A stretch of 64,000 bases of DNA from positions 28,170,107-28,234,106 of the forward strand of contig OU744448.1 of assembly GCA_916610825.1 (NCBI GenBank). Reading direction: 5' to 3'. A program made the position numbers and the translations under genes. Shown piece by piece: positions 25,186 through 39,200 of the stretch (its first letter is position 1; every line of letters starts with the position of its first letter). The notes under the pieces were generated by a model, which was given only the letters and a program-made list of their open reading frames with translations, had not been told where the DNA came from and did no database searches. Origin of the DNA: Haliclystus octoradiatus (lineage: Eukaryota; Cnidaria; Staurozoa; Stauromedusae; Haliclystidae).

Positions 25186-25544
25186 ATATACCAATCAATC
25201 GATTAATTGTACAAACTATAAACATACAAATTATGCCAGATGAAGGAAGTTAATCATTCAACCGTTATTAGATCCGAATGCATTTATAGTGTAAATATGA
25301 TTCTTTATTTAATAATTTATTCCTTATTTTCTTTACTTATATCTTTATATAAATTGATAAAGTCAAATCTAATATAACAGGAGCCACCTACCTGTCTTTG
25401 TTTTACGGTATAAGGAAATTCAAATTTGACATCACAAATGAGAATTACTAATTTGATCAGAATTATCAAAACATTAAAGTCTTATGAATAAGAAAGTCAA
25501 GTGAATGTTTATAAAAGTCATGCTAGTTATCATACAAAGCAATT

Positions 25545-25990
25545 GGCGCACAGTTTCCTATGAGCTATTGCTTTTTGTATCATAACAAAAATGATTCGAT
25601 CAATCTGATTGGTTTAGAGTTTGACGTTAAATCACCATAGTAAACTAGGTTCGAAAACACAATCGATCTTACAATTCGAACTTGATATCGCGAATGAGAA
25701 TTGGCGCACAGTTTCCTATGAGCTTCAGGAAAAAGCTCAAAGGTGAAAATCACTCACCGAGGTGGCTCATAATTTTCTGATGCCTTCTCGTTTTCTCCTT
25801 ACGTGTGCCTTGTTCGCCAAATATCAATAGCTCATTTGAAATGGTGCCCCAATTGCTGATTGGCACACTCACATCACTTCAGGGGAAATCTAGAAAGCAA
25901 AATCGCTTGCCACAGTGGCTTGTGATTTTCAGATACCTTATCTTTTTTTCCTTGTGTGCCTGCTGTGTGAACGTCTTCATGATACAATAT
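25545..25990. repeat. Dispersed repeat (GGCGCACAG family), composite copy
   Basis: Contains GGCGCACAGTTTCCTATGAG twice (about 25548 and 25705), an inverted match to 21075-21190 between them, and a diverged third segment (about 25865-25970) again carrying the CTTG-CAC-GTGGCT and TTTTCCTTGTGTGCC words. It looks like nested insertions of one family. Confidence 0.65.
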
Positions 25991-26265
25991 GAAAATTATT
26001 ATTATTTTAAATTAAACAAGGCCACCTGTCTATAATGGTCAATGTATCTAGATCTTTTACGTGGCCTTTATATGCATGTTTTTTGCTGTATTCCCCTCTG
26101 AAATCAAATGAGTACAGTACAAACAGCTGATCTACATCTGTTGATAAACTTTTCAAAAAGGCGACCGAATTTCAATCACATCAATTTTGGAGAGTAACTT
26201 GAGATGACATTATCTTAAACGCTGTTGTAGAATGGAATCATATGGTCTACAGCGGGGAGGGACAT

Positions 26266-26425
26266 CTGTGAAAAACAGTTCAGGAGCTCATGAACAGTTC
26301 ATAAACGTTGAATGGCCCCAAAATTTCATGAACTGTTCATGAACAGGTTGTGAATCTTCACAGACAGTTCATAAAAATTTTGGGCCATTTAACACTCATG
26401 AACTTCTGGGCTCTTTTTCACAGGG
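26266..26425. mobile_element. Foldback element containing GTTCATGAAC palindromes
   Basis: The left arm (CTGTGAAAAACAGTTC, TCATGAAC, TGAATGGCCCCAAAATTT) is repeated in inverted order on the right (AAATTTTGGGCCATTTAACA, TCATGAAC, TTTTTCACAG). The middle has further TTCATGAACTGTTCATGAAC words. It is probably a short non-autonomous DNA element; no coding sequence. Confidence 0.75.
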
Positions 26426-27265
26426 GGGCCAATCACCAAAGTACGTAAATATCTTCACTGTCACAGTACTTCTTATTGGAAGATTATATATTCTGGAAGG
26501 GAGTGTCAAATATTGGTACATTTACTGAGTATCTACTTTATGGATGGTTGTTGAACATCTTTAAATGCTCTTCTATAAAGGACTAACGTTATACCCACAA
26601 ACAATTGTTAACGACCTGCTGCAATGAGTTTTGTCTGCATTGTCAGTACTGTACGGCCAATTTCAATGCCATCGACAACGACATTATGACCGAAGTACGT
26701 AATGTCTATTGGTAAGCTTTATGTTCAATAATCTGATGCAAGAAATCTATTTCCAGTCAAAACAAGTTCAAATATTCAATGAACATTTCTATTCATTAAC
26801 AACTACACTCATAGTATCTATTAATGTATTATCATGTTAGCTCATAGTTACAAGCAAAACCCTAATTGTCTAGACAAGCTAGATAATTTACAGTATCTAG
26901 CTTCGAAAAATATCTCATACCTGGATATTCGCATCAAAAATTGACATTTATGTTCACAATATAATGATATCCAGACTTTGAAATGACCAAAAGCCTTCCT
27001 TCATATTTTGTTGTTGTTACGGTAGAAATGAGGTTCGGAAAATACAAAGGGCAACACGCAATTTCATGAAATTTCAAACTTTGCTTGTCATTTCAACGTC
27101 AGAACGTCATTTAAACTCTCTACTTAAATGTTCATTATAATACAGTTAGGCTATACTGTATCAATATATGAACATTAAAAATGATCAATTTATATAACAC
27201 TGGTAATTTATATAAATCTTTAAAAATAATTTACGAATATCTACATTTGTCAAATAGATAAATAT

Positions 27266-30200
27266 TTATTCTTGTTTTGTTTTGCGTTTTTTCTTTTTTG
27301 ATTTCCCATGTTCAGATTCTGTTTTACGTTTGGAAGATTTATTTTCATCAATATCGTCAACATCTACACATAAAACAGGAAACCGTTTGAAAACCTACAA
27401 AAGTCTTCTCACAAGAAAAAGTATGGAATAATGTTTGTGAGAAAGAAACAAAGAAGTGAAGAAATGTCATCAAATGAAATAGGTCAAAATGAAATAAAAA
27501 TGGTCCACATTTTTCGAACTTTGTTTTCGTTGGCAAACATTTTGTTCGATTATTCTATCAACAAATTATTTTTGATTTCAGATTTTGCACTGAGTGCTAT
27601 TTAAAAAAAAAGTTGCACTGAATTTCCCCTTACACTTAAGGTGCCGGAGAGGGAAGCCAACATACAACGACTTTATAAAGCCTCATAAAGAGGACCCCGC
27701 TGCCACACTTCCTTTTAAAGATCAACCCTCTGCTGATCATGTTCGAAATGATATTAATAACCTTAACCGTAAACTCAATGTTAATATTAGGTTAATATTT
27801 AAGAGCAGAAAAATCATTGACTCTCTCAGACACCGCAAAGTAAAACCACCTATGTTGAAACGTTGTTAAAAAATAAAAATTCACTATTGCCACTGACGTT
27901 TTTGATCAAATGTTTTACCAAGAAGCTTTTCTTCAAAATGGTAGAATTCTCTTGAAAAAACGTTGTACATCCACACATTTAGAAGCAACCTTTCTGGAGT
28001 ATCTAGAAGGTTCCGACACATTCTTTAATTAATGACGTCTTGATTGAATTATTTCTTGTAAGCAACAGTACTTATTAGCATTTATCAATTGATTACAATG
28101 CTTGAATGTTGCCATGGTATTCACTACAGTTCACTGCGCCTTGGTCCCCAGGGCCGGTTCAATTAGCTGGCTGCTGAGCACTTACCAACGGGGTTATCCT
28201 TGTTATTTGCAGCCAGTGAATGCTTAATGAAGCGTCCAGCTGCAGCCTTGTCAATTCTTGCAGCTAAAGATTACACAAAAAGAACAATATATTAATTTAG
28301 AAAATGCAAAGCTTAGTAGTATACAGGGAACATATATGCATGTGGGGAGACTACAAAATGGTGAGTATGTATGCAGAAGAGGGGTGATCTAAAAGCGTAC
28401 AGCTGAGTACAGGGGGTAGGGGGAGTCAAACATAGGAGTATGGCGTTATATTCCTGCCAAAATTCAACGTTGGTCATTTTATGCTTCGATTCTCATTTCA
28501 TTTTTTTCTTGTTTCGTTTTTGACATTCCTGTTTCACTTTATGCTTTGTTTCTGACTCTTTGTCAAACTTGAGAGGTTTCCCCCTTTGTTCCCCCTTTCG
28601 TGGCTAGATCAGGGGCAACTGAAGAACTTAGAAACTTAAAAGAACGTAGACTTAGAAACAATAGAGTGCAGAAGGGTGTTTTTGATTTGTGCATGATGTT
28701 CAAAGTAGCCCATAATCTTGTTGACTTATCGATCGATGACTTGAACTGTAAATATGATATCAGTAAGTATTGCATGCGAGCATGATGCAATGTAATCCAT
28801 ACAAACTCACAGTACCGCAGATTCCACACATCCAGCCTATATTAAGCCCATTTTTAAAACACTAAATTTGTAACCGTGTAGTGCCTTGGTGGAACAGTCT
28901 ACCTGAAGATATCGTCACATCCAAGTCACTATAACAATTCAAATGTGGCTTAGAACGTTTAGACGTAACACTTTTTGCAAAGTTTTTAAGCAAATTCAAA
29001 TTATATGAGTCTTTAAATCATATGTAAACATATCTGAATTTAACCTAAAGCCATATAAGTGAAATGTAAAGTCTCCTTTGTTTGCCTGCCAATATGAAGA
29101 ATGAAATAATAAGAAATACATTTGGCAAAATATATCAAATCACAAACTGAAAAATAAAATAGTTATTGCAGCAAATATTAGTCAGACAAAAACGTTTACC
29201 ACCAAGCTCAGTTTAAAAGTTGGATAACTTTTCATTTTTCATTTTATGCATGGTAGATTTGTAGTAACTGTGCAAAGGTACCACAGATATAAAAATAATT
29301 TGGAAAACAGTTGGAAAACAGAATTTAATACAAATAAAAGCAGCAAAACAAAAAAGTCATAAAATGTCCTTGAGTTACCCCTGATCTAGCCACAACCGTT
29401 TCTTACACCCATTTCCTGTTACAGTCACTATAGTCTGCTGTGCACATTGCTATGCACAGGAAAGGGAACAGTAGGCTATGCTGGGGGAATAAAGGATCAA
29501 GCTCAAGTTTGAAAAAGAATGAGAAGCAAGCACAAAATGAGACAGGATGCTAAAAATGAAACAACGCATAAAATGAGAAACAAGGAATAAATCAAAGCAT
29601 AAAATGAAAATCAAGCGATGATGAAAGCAACGCATAAAATGAGAAACACTTAACACACGATCGGATTCTATAAGTTCCCGGTTGTTTGTTTAATTTCCGT
29701 GTAATTGTATTTGATAATTTCCTGTTGTAAACTCAAACTCTATATATTTGTAATGTTTTAATTTGTATTTATATACCTGATGATGCAATGAAGATATGAT
29801 ATGGCGAAACGTTGTGAAATTCTGTCTTTTTTATCGCTGTCATTTGTTAAAAATGAGAACCGTAGCATAAAATGACGAATGTTGAATTTTGTCAGGAAAA
29901 CAACGCCATAACTGAGAACGTACTTTATGGATGGCTCGTATGACCTGTTAGTCTATATGCTGAAGTAATCATACAGGGCAGAGGAATTTACATAGCTAAA
30001 TATATTGGTAATTCTTACTACTATCAAATTAGCCAACCAGCATTTTTAATATGAGCTAATAGTATGGGAAACAAATGTAAATCGTTCACCCCATTGAAGC
30101 AAACACTCCTACAAAATGTTCAAGTTTTCAAGCGGTGTCCAACAAAAGGTTAAGCCTTCTGGAATTAGGCATTCCAACATTTTCTTCTTAATTTCTGTTG

Positions 30201-32519
30201 TTGAAGTTTGACCTAGAAATCATAAAATATCAATTTTCTTTTGATTTGCTCTACGGTAACAGTTTCCAGAATTTAGGATTCCTATTTTTGTCCGACCCTG
30301 TTTTGAACTTTCAATAAACAAGGAAATTATAGTGGTACATTGAAATTGAATTGCATAATTACCTTTTTCCTTATCTTCAAGCTCTTTGACTTTCTGCATG
30401 TACTTTCTGATACGATCCTAAAACAAAAAATCTAAATGTCAATCTAAAAGTTTTAATGCATCTATTCTGCCGCGTGTTTAATTTTGTGACTTCAACATTC
30501 AGATTTTTCAATAATTTATTACAAATTAAAATATCGAGATCTTCGTCATTTCTCATTGGATCGGCTTCAAACTTTTACCAATCAATTTTTTTACTTAATA
30601 TAAATCAGAATAAATCATTTATTTAAAAAGATTTCAGTAGAATCACCTATGGAAACTTCTCATCTGCCAATGTGAAAATAACAAAACACAGTTTTATAGG
30701 ACTACATAAAAGGATTCATTGATATTTCTAACAGAAAAAACTTAAAGACGCCTCTAATATGAGCTATTACGTTGCACTAAAAAATGCACATACTAATTAA
30801 GAATAGCAAAATGACTTACCAATTCTTGCTTTACAGGATGGTTTTTAGGGTCCACGCCCTGTGTAACAAGATAGCCTAAAACACAGAAGAAAATACAATG
30901 GTTAAAACTGTAATTGTTTGATTATTCTTCACATTAATTATGCAAAGAAATAAAAGTTTGAATGTTATAAAAATCATTTGAATCTGTTTCATTATTTTTC
31001 AACAAGCTAATTGAATAAATGCTGTTAAATATGAGTTTGATGATTTGTTATTTGTTTTGTGTTTTGGTATCCTTTCTATCCAGTAAATTCTTCAATTAAG
31101 CTTCTTCTTGATAGATTGGATTCTGTCATTCTGATATCTTCCATAATAGTGAACAAAACCCCCAAAAATTCAAAGCAAATGCCCACGTCAAGAAACCAAT
31201 GTGATGATTGATGTTGTGATGTGATTGGTCTGTTCGAAGTTATTATGCTGTAGCTGAGGGCTATTATTCCAAGTTATTATAGGCCTACCACAACGTTGAA
31301 CATTAGGAATTATATATCCAGATTATATTAGTGGAGATCATAATAGAGTTTGCAATTTCTCAACTCAGAGACCCAAAACATATTTGCATGTAATAAGAAC
31401 CAAACATTATTACAAACGATCATAATTACGCTATGGACGACAGAGAAATATCAAGATCTGTTTACCAAATAATTTTCAAACTTAACCAGAATTTTGAAAA
31501 TTGCTATACGCCAATAATAAAATAACTCTGCAATAACCCAGCAGTTTTGCTTTTCGGCTCATGAGGGATAGCGGATAGATGGTCTCTCTATAGAGGTGGT
31601 CACTATAGCAGGTATGACTACACATAATCAATATCAACTGAACATTATTGTAATGCATGTAAAAATGACATACTCCAAAACAGAGAATTCATAGCATAGG
31701 TCATTACAATATCTGCTTTGACTGTTTCCAATGGTTTCAGCTGTTAAAATAAAACAGAATATAAAGTTGGTTATAATGTGAATTTATGATTGCTGGTGGT
31801 ATGCTATTCAACATCATCATTACCATCTGTTATTCAGAAATATCTTATAAATATACATAAGCTGGGAACAGTATTAAAATTGTTTTCTTCCCATTTTTCC
31901 CTTTCATTTTTAAATAATCTTATGCAGTTTGCAAATTGAATATCTTCATTTTTCTTGAATTGGTACTAAACCTACTTTAAAATACAAAATATCATACGCG
32001 CAACAATGCAGTCTGTGCGCAAGCCGGTCTGCAAAGCATGGCAGCTGCGCCCCCGAGAGGAAAATTTTTCTCGTAATTGCCGCCCCTGGAACTGCAGTTT
32101 TCATCGAAAATCGGCAGTTAAAAATGATTATTTTGTCATTTTCTTTGTATTTTTTGCTGAAATGATGGTTTTGCCGGCCCTGAAGTCAAATTTGATCAAA
32201 TTTGATCAGTAGCCGCCCCCGCCCCTAACTTTCTTCGGCGTTGCCGCCCCCGAGATCTCGTCGAGATTGCCATTATTTGCAGACTGGGGCGCAAGCGATA
32301 GGAGGCCGGAGGGTAGGACAAAACAAGGAATTGAATCATCAAATAGAATAAAATCTTAGTTTTCAACACACAATCACTAACTTTTGACTTAAGATCTTGC
32401 AGTTTTACTTTCATTAAAGTGCCAACTTTGGTTTCAACTTCTTCTAAAGCGACATCGAGATTTTGCATAGAGTCCTCAACTTCTTCTGGTAATTCTGATA
32501 ATTCAGAGTTTTTTTCCAT
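27266..32519 (-). CDS. C1D: C1D nuclear nucleic acid-binding protein (exosome cofactor)
   Basis: Six exons on the minus strand: 32382-32519, 31674-31740, 30820-30875, 30363-30417, 28186-28263 and 27266-27363, giving 163 aa (human 141). The product belongs to the Sas10/Utp3/C1D family; C1D (yeast Rrp47/Lrp1) binds RRP6 and structured RNA and supports rRNA and snoRNA 3' processing by the nuclear exosome. It has also been linked to DNA-PK and double-strand break repair. Diagnostic stretches follow human C1D in order: LKPLETVKADIV-TYAMNSLFW, YLVTQGVDPKNHPVKQEL, RIRKYMQKVKELEDK and ARIDKAAAGRFIKHSL. The C-terminal exon is a basic Lys-rich tail (KSKKKKRKTK), longer than in human. An AATAAA overlaps the stop codon. 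Intron 4 (2.1 kb) contains a large foldback, intron 5 a retroelement fragment and intron 1 a MITE. Confidence 0.93.
27597..27868 (+). mobile_element. Retroelement fragment, possibly Penelope-like
   Basis: An open stretch encodes NNLNRKLNVNIRLIFKSRKI and RHRKVKPPM, the pattern seen before the GIY-YIG region of Penelope-like reverse transcriptases. It stops soon after, and no RT core is present. It lies antisense within C1D intron 5. Assignment to Penelope rather than another retroelement is tentative. Confidence 0.45.
28436..29925. mobile_element. Large foldback element carrying a LINE fragment
   Basis: The outer arms are inverted copies of about 65 bp: 28438-28500 (TGGCGTT, CAAAATTCAACGTTGGTCAT, TTTATGCTTCG, TTCTCATTT) against 29848-29925. 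Inside, both sides repeat ATTTTATGC-TTG-TTCTCATTT words many times (28500-28560 and, inverted, 29530-29655). The middle contains the end of another LINE at about 28600-28990 and a small dispersed repeat at 29330-29395. The element lies in C1D intron 4. It has no coding capacity of its own that I can see. Confidence 0.7.
28600..28990 (+). mobile_element. LINE 3' coding end, degenerate
   Basis: First part reads LKERRLRNNRV, then FDLCMMFKVAHNLVDLSIDD; after frame breaks comes NRVVPWWNSLPEDIVTSKSL. This is the usual order of the post-RT C-terminal region of non-LTR retrotransposons. Stops and frameshifts show it is dead. It belongs to a different family from 17960-18621. Confidence 0.6.
30133..30300. 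mobile_element. Degenerate hAT-type MITE (CAGGGTC family)
   Basis: Ends GTGTCCAACAAAAG and, inward from the right, CAGGGTCGGACAAAAA. The interior shares CCTTCTGGAATT, TTGTTGAAGTTT and TATCAATTTTCTT with 58806-58968 and 59593-59768. It lies in C1D intron 4. The target duplication is not recognisable. Confidence 0.7.
32024..32287. mobile_element. GC-rich MITE with near-perfect 8-bp target duplication
   Basis: Ends CCGGTCTGCAAAGCATGGCA and, inward from the right, CCAGTCTGCAAATAATGGCA. The flanks TGCGCAAG (32016-32023) and GGCGCAAG (32288-32295) match at 7 of 8 bases, as for hAT-type insertion. It is much richer in GC than its host, C1D intron 1. A second copy, inverted relative to this one, is at 53909-54155 in SYVN1 intron 1. 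Confidence 0.8.
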
Positions 32520-33667
32520 TGGATATATTAAAATTAATACATTAATTGATGCTGTGGTGCATATCCAATGACTTTGCAGTGATTATTAAATGAGAAATTA
32601 ACGAAAATATAGCAGAGAAGTAACTGAATTGACTGAATAAGCAGTAGAAAGCTTTCGATATCAGCGGTGCTTTGTGATGTGACTGCTATCCTGTTAGAGA
32701 TGCCTCAATTGAATGTTCGTCACCAGTCTCCAATCCTTTTCGCTTTTCCCTCATGGCGAGTCTCTTCCTTTCTTTCTCTACTCTATAGTTGCAAAGGTTA
32801 GAATGGCTACCCCGCATTTAACAAATTTTATAACAGTAACTCATTGCTAGTTAGGATTTAATTAACCATCGTAACTACTTTATGATTATTAAGTAGCTTA
32901 TTTCAGTTATTGAAAGTAACACCTCCCATAATTTAGTGGCCATTTTATATGTGAATTTTTGTATTGGAAAATAGAAATATTTTCGTTCGCATCGGAACAA
33001 CTGTTGCACACTAGAAGATTGAGCCGACTTGTAAACGTTGCAGAATTCCAATGTATTTAATCTAAAGTAAATTCAACTTCTACATCATGAATGTCGCAAG
33101 GGACGCAATTCCCTGGCAATAATATCCTGAATGATAAACAAAGTGATGAATCAACATACGTTACACCCGCACTACACGAATGCAATAAAATGGCTGCCCA
33201 AAAATTATGATGCAAAGTTCATCATATGTAGTCTGAACATGAGCATGTTTCTTTTTGATCGTGTCCTCTCATGAATTTCACGATATCAAGTAAAGGTAGT
33301 TAGTATATTTGTACATAACATTAACGGGTAAACGATACCAACAGCTCTGATACCAATAGACCGTACTCCATACTTGTGTGCTACGATCATCATCTTTGTT
33401 ATTCAGGATCATATCCAATGTTTTAAATGCAAATTTTATTTCCGATCAAATGATGAATCCTGAACAGTACACCAACCAACAGTGTCATTTCATATTCATT
33501 TATGTAGCAAACTTTATACGAAACTGTAATTAGTGTAATCAAATTATATTATTTTTTGAACTTGTTAAGCGCCTAGAACGTAGTGATGTAGACGTTATAT
33601 AAATGCACTCTTTCCTCATCTTATTCTAATTTTGTTTTCTTAGTTGTAGGCCAACTGTGCAGCCAAG
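32520..33667. promoter_or_regulatory. Head-to-head region between C1D and RPS27A
   Basis: About 1.15 kb between the two start codons. It must hold both promoters and 5' UTRs. Near RPS27A there is a TATA-like box and a pyrimidine-rich stretch; near 33187 AAAATGGCTGCC resembles a YY1 site. No coding exon seen. Confidence 0.55.
33596..33603 (+). promoter_or_regulatory. TATA-like box upstream of RPS27A
   Basis: TATATAAA lies 65-72 bases before the ATG. Pyrimidine-rich CTCTTTCCTCATCTTATTCT follows at 33609-33628, as in 5'-TOP ribosomal protein genes. TTTTCTTAG just before the coding exon could be a splice acceptor of a noncoding exon 1, in which case this box is inside an intron. Confidence 0.35.
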
Positions 33668-35364
<1,697 letters not shown>

Positions 35365-36261
35365 TAAATTTGCAATAAAGGCTTATAGCTGAGATGTGTG
35401 TTTTTTCTTTGTTTTTCCGAAACTGATGCACTGTAACATTAATCGCTTACAACTTGTCAAATTGCGGCATATCAAAGCAGGACTTATAGATCGGTCAATT
35501 TTCAGTGCTAATTTGGCATTTCTGTATATTCACCAGTCAAGCGTTAGGGGATTAATTATTGTGGCATTATAATTGCTGATAAAATTATGATCAAGGAAAT
35601 ATTCACGTATTAGGTTAAATTTATAGTGACTCCCTGGACACCCCCACTTAACCATGCCCAAATCCAAAACTGTTTATGCCAAAATCTTGATCATGGTGTG
35701 GTCAGGTAATAGCTAAACTGATCAACTGAAGATCAAAGTATTAATGATGATTCGGAGAAATTTGAAAAGGTGAGGGTGGCAGGACTTGGGACCTAGTCCA
35801 TAGGTCTCTAGATCATGTTATATGAATGTTTCAAAACGCTAAATAGGCAGGATAATCATTAAGCAGAAGAATAATTTTAAAAACGTTTTTTATAAACTGA
35901 AGATATATAACAGTTGATAAACATTATGTTCATAATAATAATTATTATAATTAATATATATATGTATATGTAATATATGACTTTAGAAGTCTTTCTCTTT
36001 GAAATGTTGGGCTAATTAACACATCTACTAAATTATAGACCCATCTTTTTTACATTATTGTATACATTGATCAATCAAATTATTTGTATACATCTAAAAT
36101 TAATTATTGTGTAAAACATATCCCCATTTAGCCATGCTGTGAATTTGCATTTTTTCATAGAAAGTTCTAGATCGTTTGTTTCTCTTGCAGAAATGTAGAT
36201 GCCAGCATCAATTTATCCGCCACAGTCATGACAACATTTTTCTTTATAGCCAATGTGTTTT
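35365..36261. other. Tail-to-tail intergenic region, RPS27A and CCDC85
   Basis: AT-rich, with a run of ATAATAATTATTATAATTAA and TATATA-type sequence at about 35930-35980. No gene, RNA or clear transposon seen. Confidence 0.5.
35374..35379 (+). terminator. Poly(A) signal of RPS27A
   Basis: AATAAA starts 10 bases after the stop codon, giving the very short 3' UTR typical of ribosomal protein genes. Confidence 0.75.
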
Positions 36262-39200
36262 CTAGCATAGATCTTCTAGAACATTCTTTTTCAGCTCATG
36301 TGAAGGTTTTTCATTTGATAATGAATTGTTGTTTGAAGAAGGAGGTTGATAAGGTGGCGGAGAAGGAGATTTACTGTCTCGAAGTTTCTTCCAAACAACC
36401 TGAATAGTTAAATATAACAAGTTGTAAATGTGTATTAATTGTTAGGCATTATATGTACATAACAAAACATTAAGGTTATCTCAATCATCTAGGCATAGCC
36501 TGCAAGTTTACTTTTGACAAGGACCACCTGTCCACAGTGGTCAGCTGAACAACATAAATATTTCTGGTGCTATAAACAAACCTAATGGCACACTTGCGAA
36601 ATCATTTCATTGTCTGCATGGATTAACACAGAAAGTATGGGCGAAGCAAGATATAATACTTATTCGTGATTAAATAATCCAATCAATCATATTACAATAT
36701 GATTGATTAGAGTAAATAAAATTGACAACTGAAAATAGTCAAAGATCCTAAAAGTTTGAAAAAACTCAATAAATTATCATGTCTGAATATGATAGTACTC
36801 ACATTGCACATTTCCTTTAAAATTGCTGATTCGTTTTCTGATAATGTTTCTGTGCTACCTGAATCAATGGAGGCTCTCTCTAGCTTATCTTGTATTTCCA
36901 TTACTTTCATTGCTTGTGTTGCACTGTCAGCATTTAGCATTGTATCAGGTGAAAAAGGAGGATGGGGAATCTCCTAATTGAAAGAAAATAGATAAAAATA
37001 AAAATGTGCCAATAATATGTACTGATTCTAAGAGACATAAGATAATATACACTTAATGTATGGTGTTGAGGGAAATATTGAGTTTATTTCCCCGAGGGTC
37101 AGAGGAACCCGAGGGAAAATAAAGCTTAATATTTCTCGAGGCAGTCATACATTAAGTGCTTTAGTATATTATTCATGGTTTTTAACTAGACAAGAAAGAC
37201 ACAGCCAATAGTAATAATGTAATCGAATTATTCACATTACAGTAGGCTACTGCAAAACGCAACAATAACAATGATACAAATTGAGAAATACGCATAAGTA
37301 AAACTTGAAACATTTTTAACTCACTTGAAAGGTGAGAGGATTTCAATCAAAGGCATTATTTCATTTTCTTGATAACTGTTTATTGCTACGGTAAACCAGA
37401 GTAGCAGTAGTGCAGCAAGAGGTAGTTATTTTCAAAAGACACACTATTGTTTGCTGTTTGTATTAGCCTTCTTGAATACTGTACAAGAGTATCTGCTACT
37501 TACATATTACATTTCCCCTATCAACGATGTGATCGCGCCAAATAAATGCTAACTTTGTTGCATTCTTTGTATTACGCAAGTCTTTATTTTCAACGAATGA
37601 AGGATCCCAAATTTGCAAATAGCACACAATTCTTAAGGAAAAGTGCACATTTCGTCTTGCAATATTGACAAACAACAAAAATCAGAAGCATGTGCTTACG
37701 GATGTGTATGTCATAGTCTAGGTTTATTATTTTTTAGGAAATAAATAATTGCAAAACATTTTACAGAAAAAATATTTAATATCCTTGATATGGATACAGA
37801 AAATATCCGAAAGTTGAGAAAATTATATTAGAAAATTGTTGCCACAAACTTTTGTTGGGAAATTGCAAAATAGTTACTACTGTAAAACAAGGAGCTTTGC
37901 TATAGAACTGTAGGTCGATCGGTATTGAACTATTGATCCGTATATGCCAATTTGTAAATATTGATGCTTCCTTGAAGTTGAAAAGCCTTTCATTTAAAGA
38001 GTAGGCCTGTACTCTCAAAATTACAACGTATCTCCTACACTTTATTTAAGAGATTGCTACTGTTGTATTTCTGTTGTGATGTTAATATAATGCTAATTTA
38101 ATGTTGTAATAGTTAAGTTTAATAGAAATTAAGTCTGAAAACAGCGAAATGTGCATATAATAGCAACCTCTATATAGTATCCACCTGTCTATAATGACCA
38201 TCCAAATTATATATAAAAAGCATTATTCAGCATTATTTATTGACTTGAATCAGCCATGTTCATAGAGGTCACCTGATTATAGCAGTCAATGTATCTAGAT
38301 TATATAGGTAGCTGGTATATACTGGTTTTACTTACTTTCTGATTAATTCTGAAACCATTTCTTAAAATTCCTTGCACATTAGAAGCATTGTTATTTCCGT
38401 AATCTAAAAGTAAGGTAATTCACATTCTCATAATAATGAAAGTAGATAAAAATAATAGTAGCTGAGCAGATTATGGCTATTAGTACAAATGGAAACGTGT
38501 TATGTTTAGATAACAACAAGATAACAATGCATGTAGGTTTGGTTAATATATGTATTCAACAATCAATGGACGAGACTACCAAACTCTAACAAAATGTGAT
38601 ACAAATTTATAAATATTGATATGTATATTTTCTATCTGAAATTAGAAGATGAATACTGATGAATAACTAGATGTCTCTACGTGTGGCAACACTCTGATTA
38701 ATGGAGACAACATCTTATCTTTGACTTAATTAATACCAATATTCCATTATATTGATTATTGAGATTATATCAGAATTTGATCCAGAAATATACACTACAT
38801 CAAAATTTATTGGTATTGTGATTAAGACTTCTCTTCAAATCAAGATCGAAAAGCAAAAAACTTTCAGGAGAATAACACTCAAACTGATTGCAATTGGAAG
38901 TGTAACAGGTAATATTGTGTTCTATTATGTCTGTTGTTATTGCCGTGAAACTATTGTTTAGTTATATGTTTTGTAACATAAAATATCGTAATTGTTTCGG
39001 AATGGACAGCTCATAGAATAGTCAACAATAGTCAGGCACGCATTGCACCCATGCCACACATTTTATTATTATACATTGTAAATCTGAGGCACTGAGTCGG
39101 ACCAGGGAGGTGAACGTTTGCCAATTACAATTTTTAAATATTTAATGTTCCAATGAATTACCTCTCATTTCAGCTTGCCGATTATGCCCATTCTGAAACA

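Larger units (their letters stand above)
25186..27265. other. Tail-to-tail intergenic region, XRCC3 and C1D
   Basis: No coding exon found. It contains the second copy of the GGCGCACAG repeat (about 25545-25990, with inverted and direct halves), a fragment of the CAGTCAAACCTG MITE family at about 26015-26080, and the foldback at 26266-26425. The remaining sequence, including the 3' UTR of C1D next to 27265, is AT-rich and unremarkable. Confidence 0.6.

Noticed and set aside
27266..27270. AATAAA overlapping the C1D stop codon as the main poly(A) signal
   Set aside because: Possible but would give an extremely short 3' UTR; without transcripts I did not list it as a separate feature.
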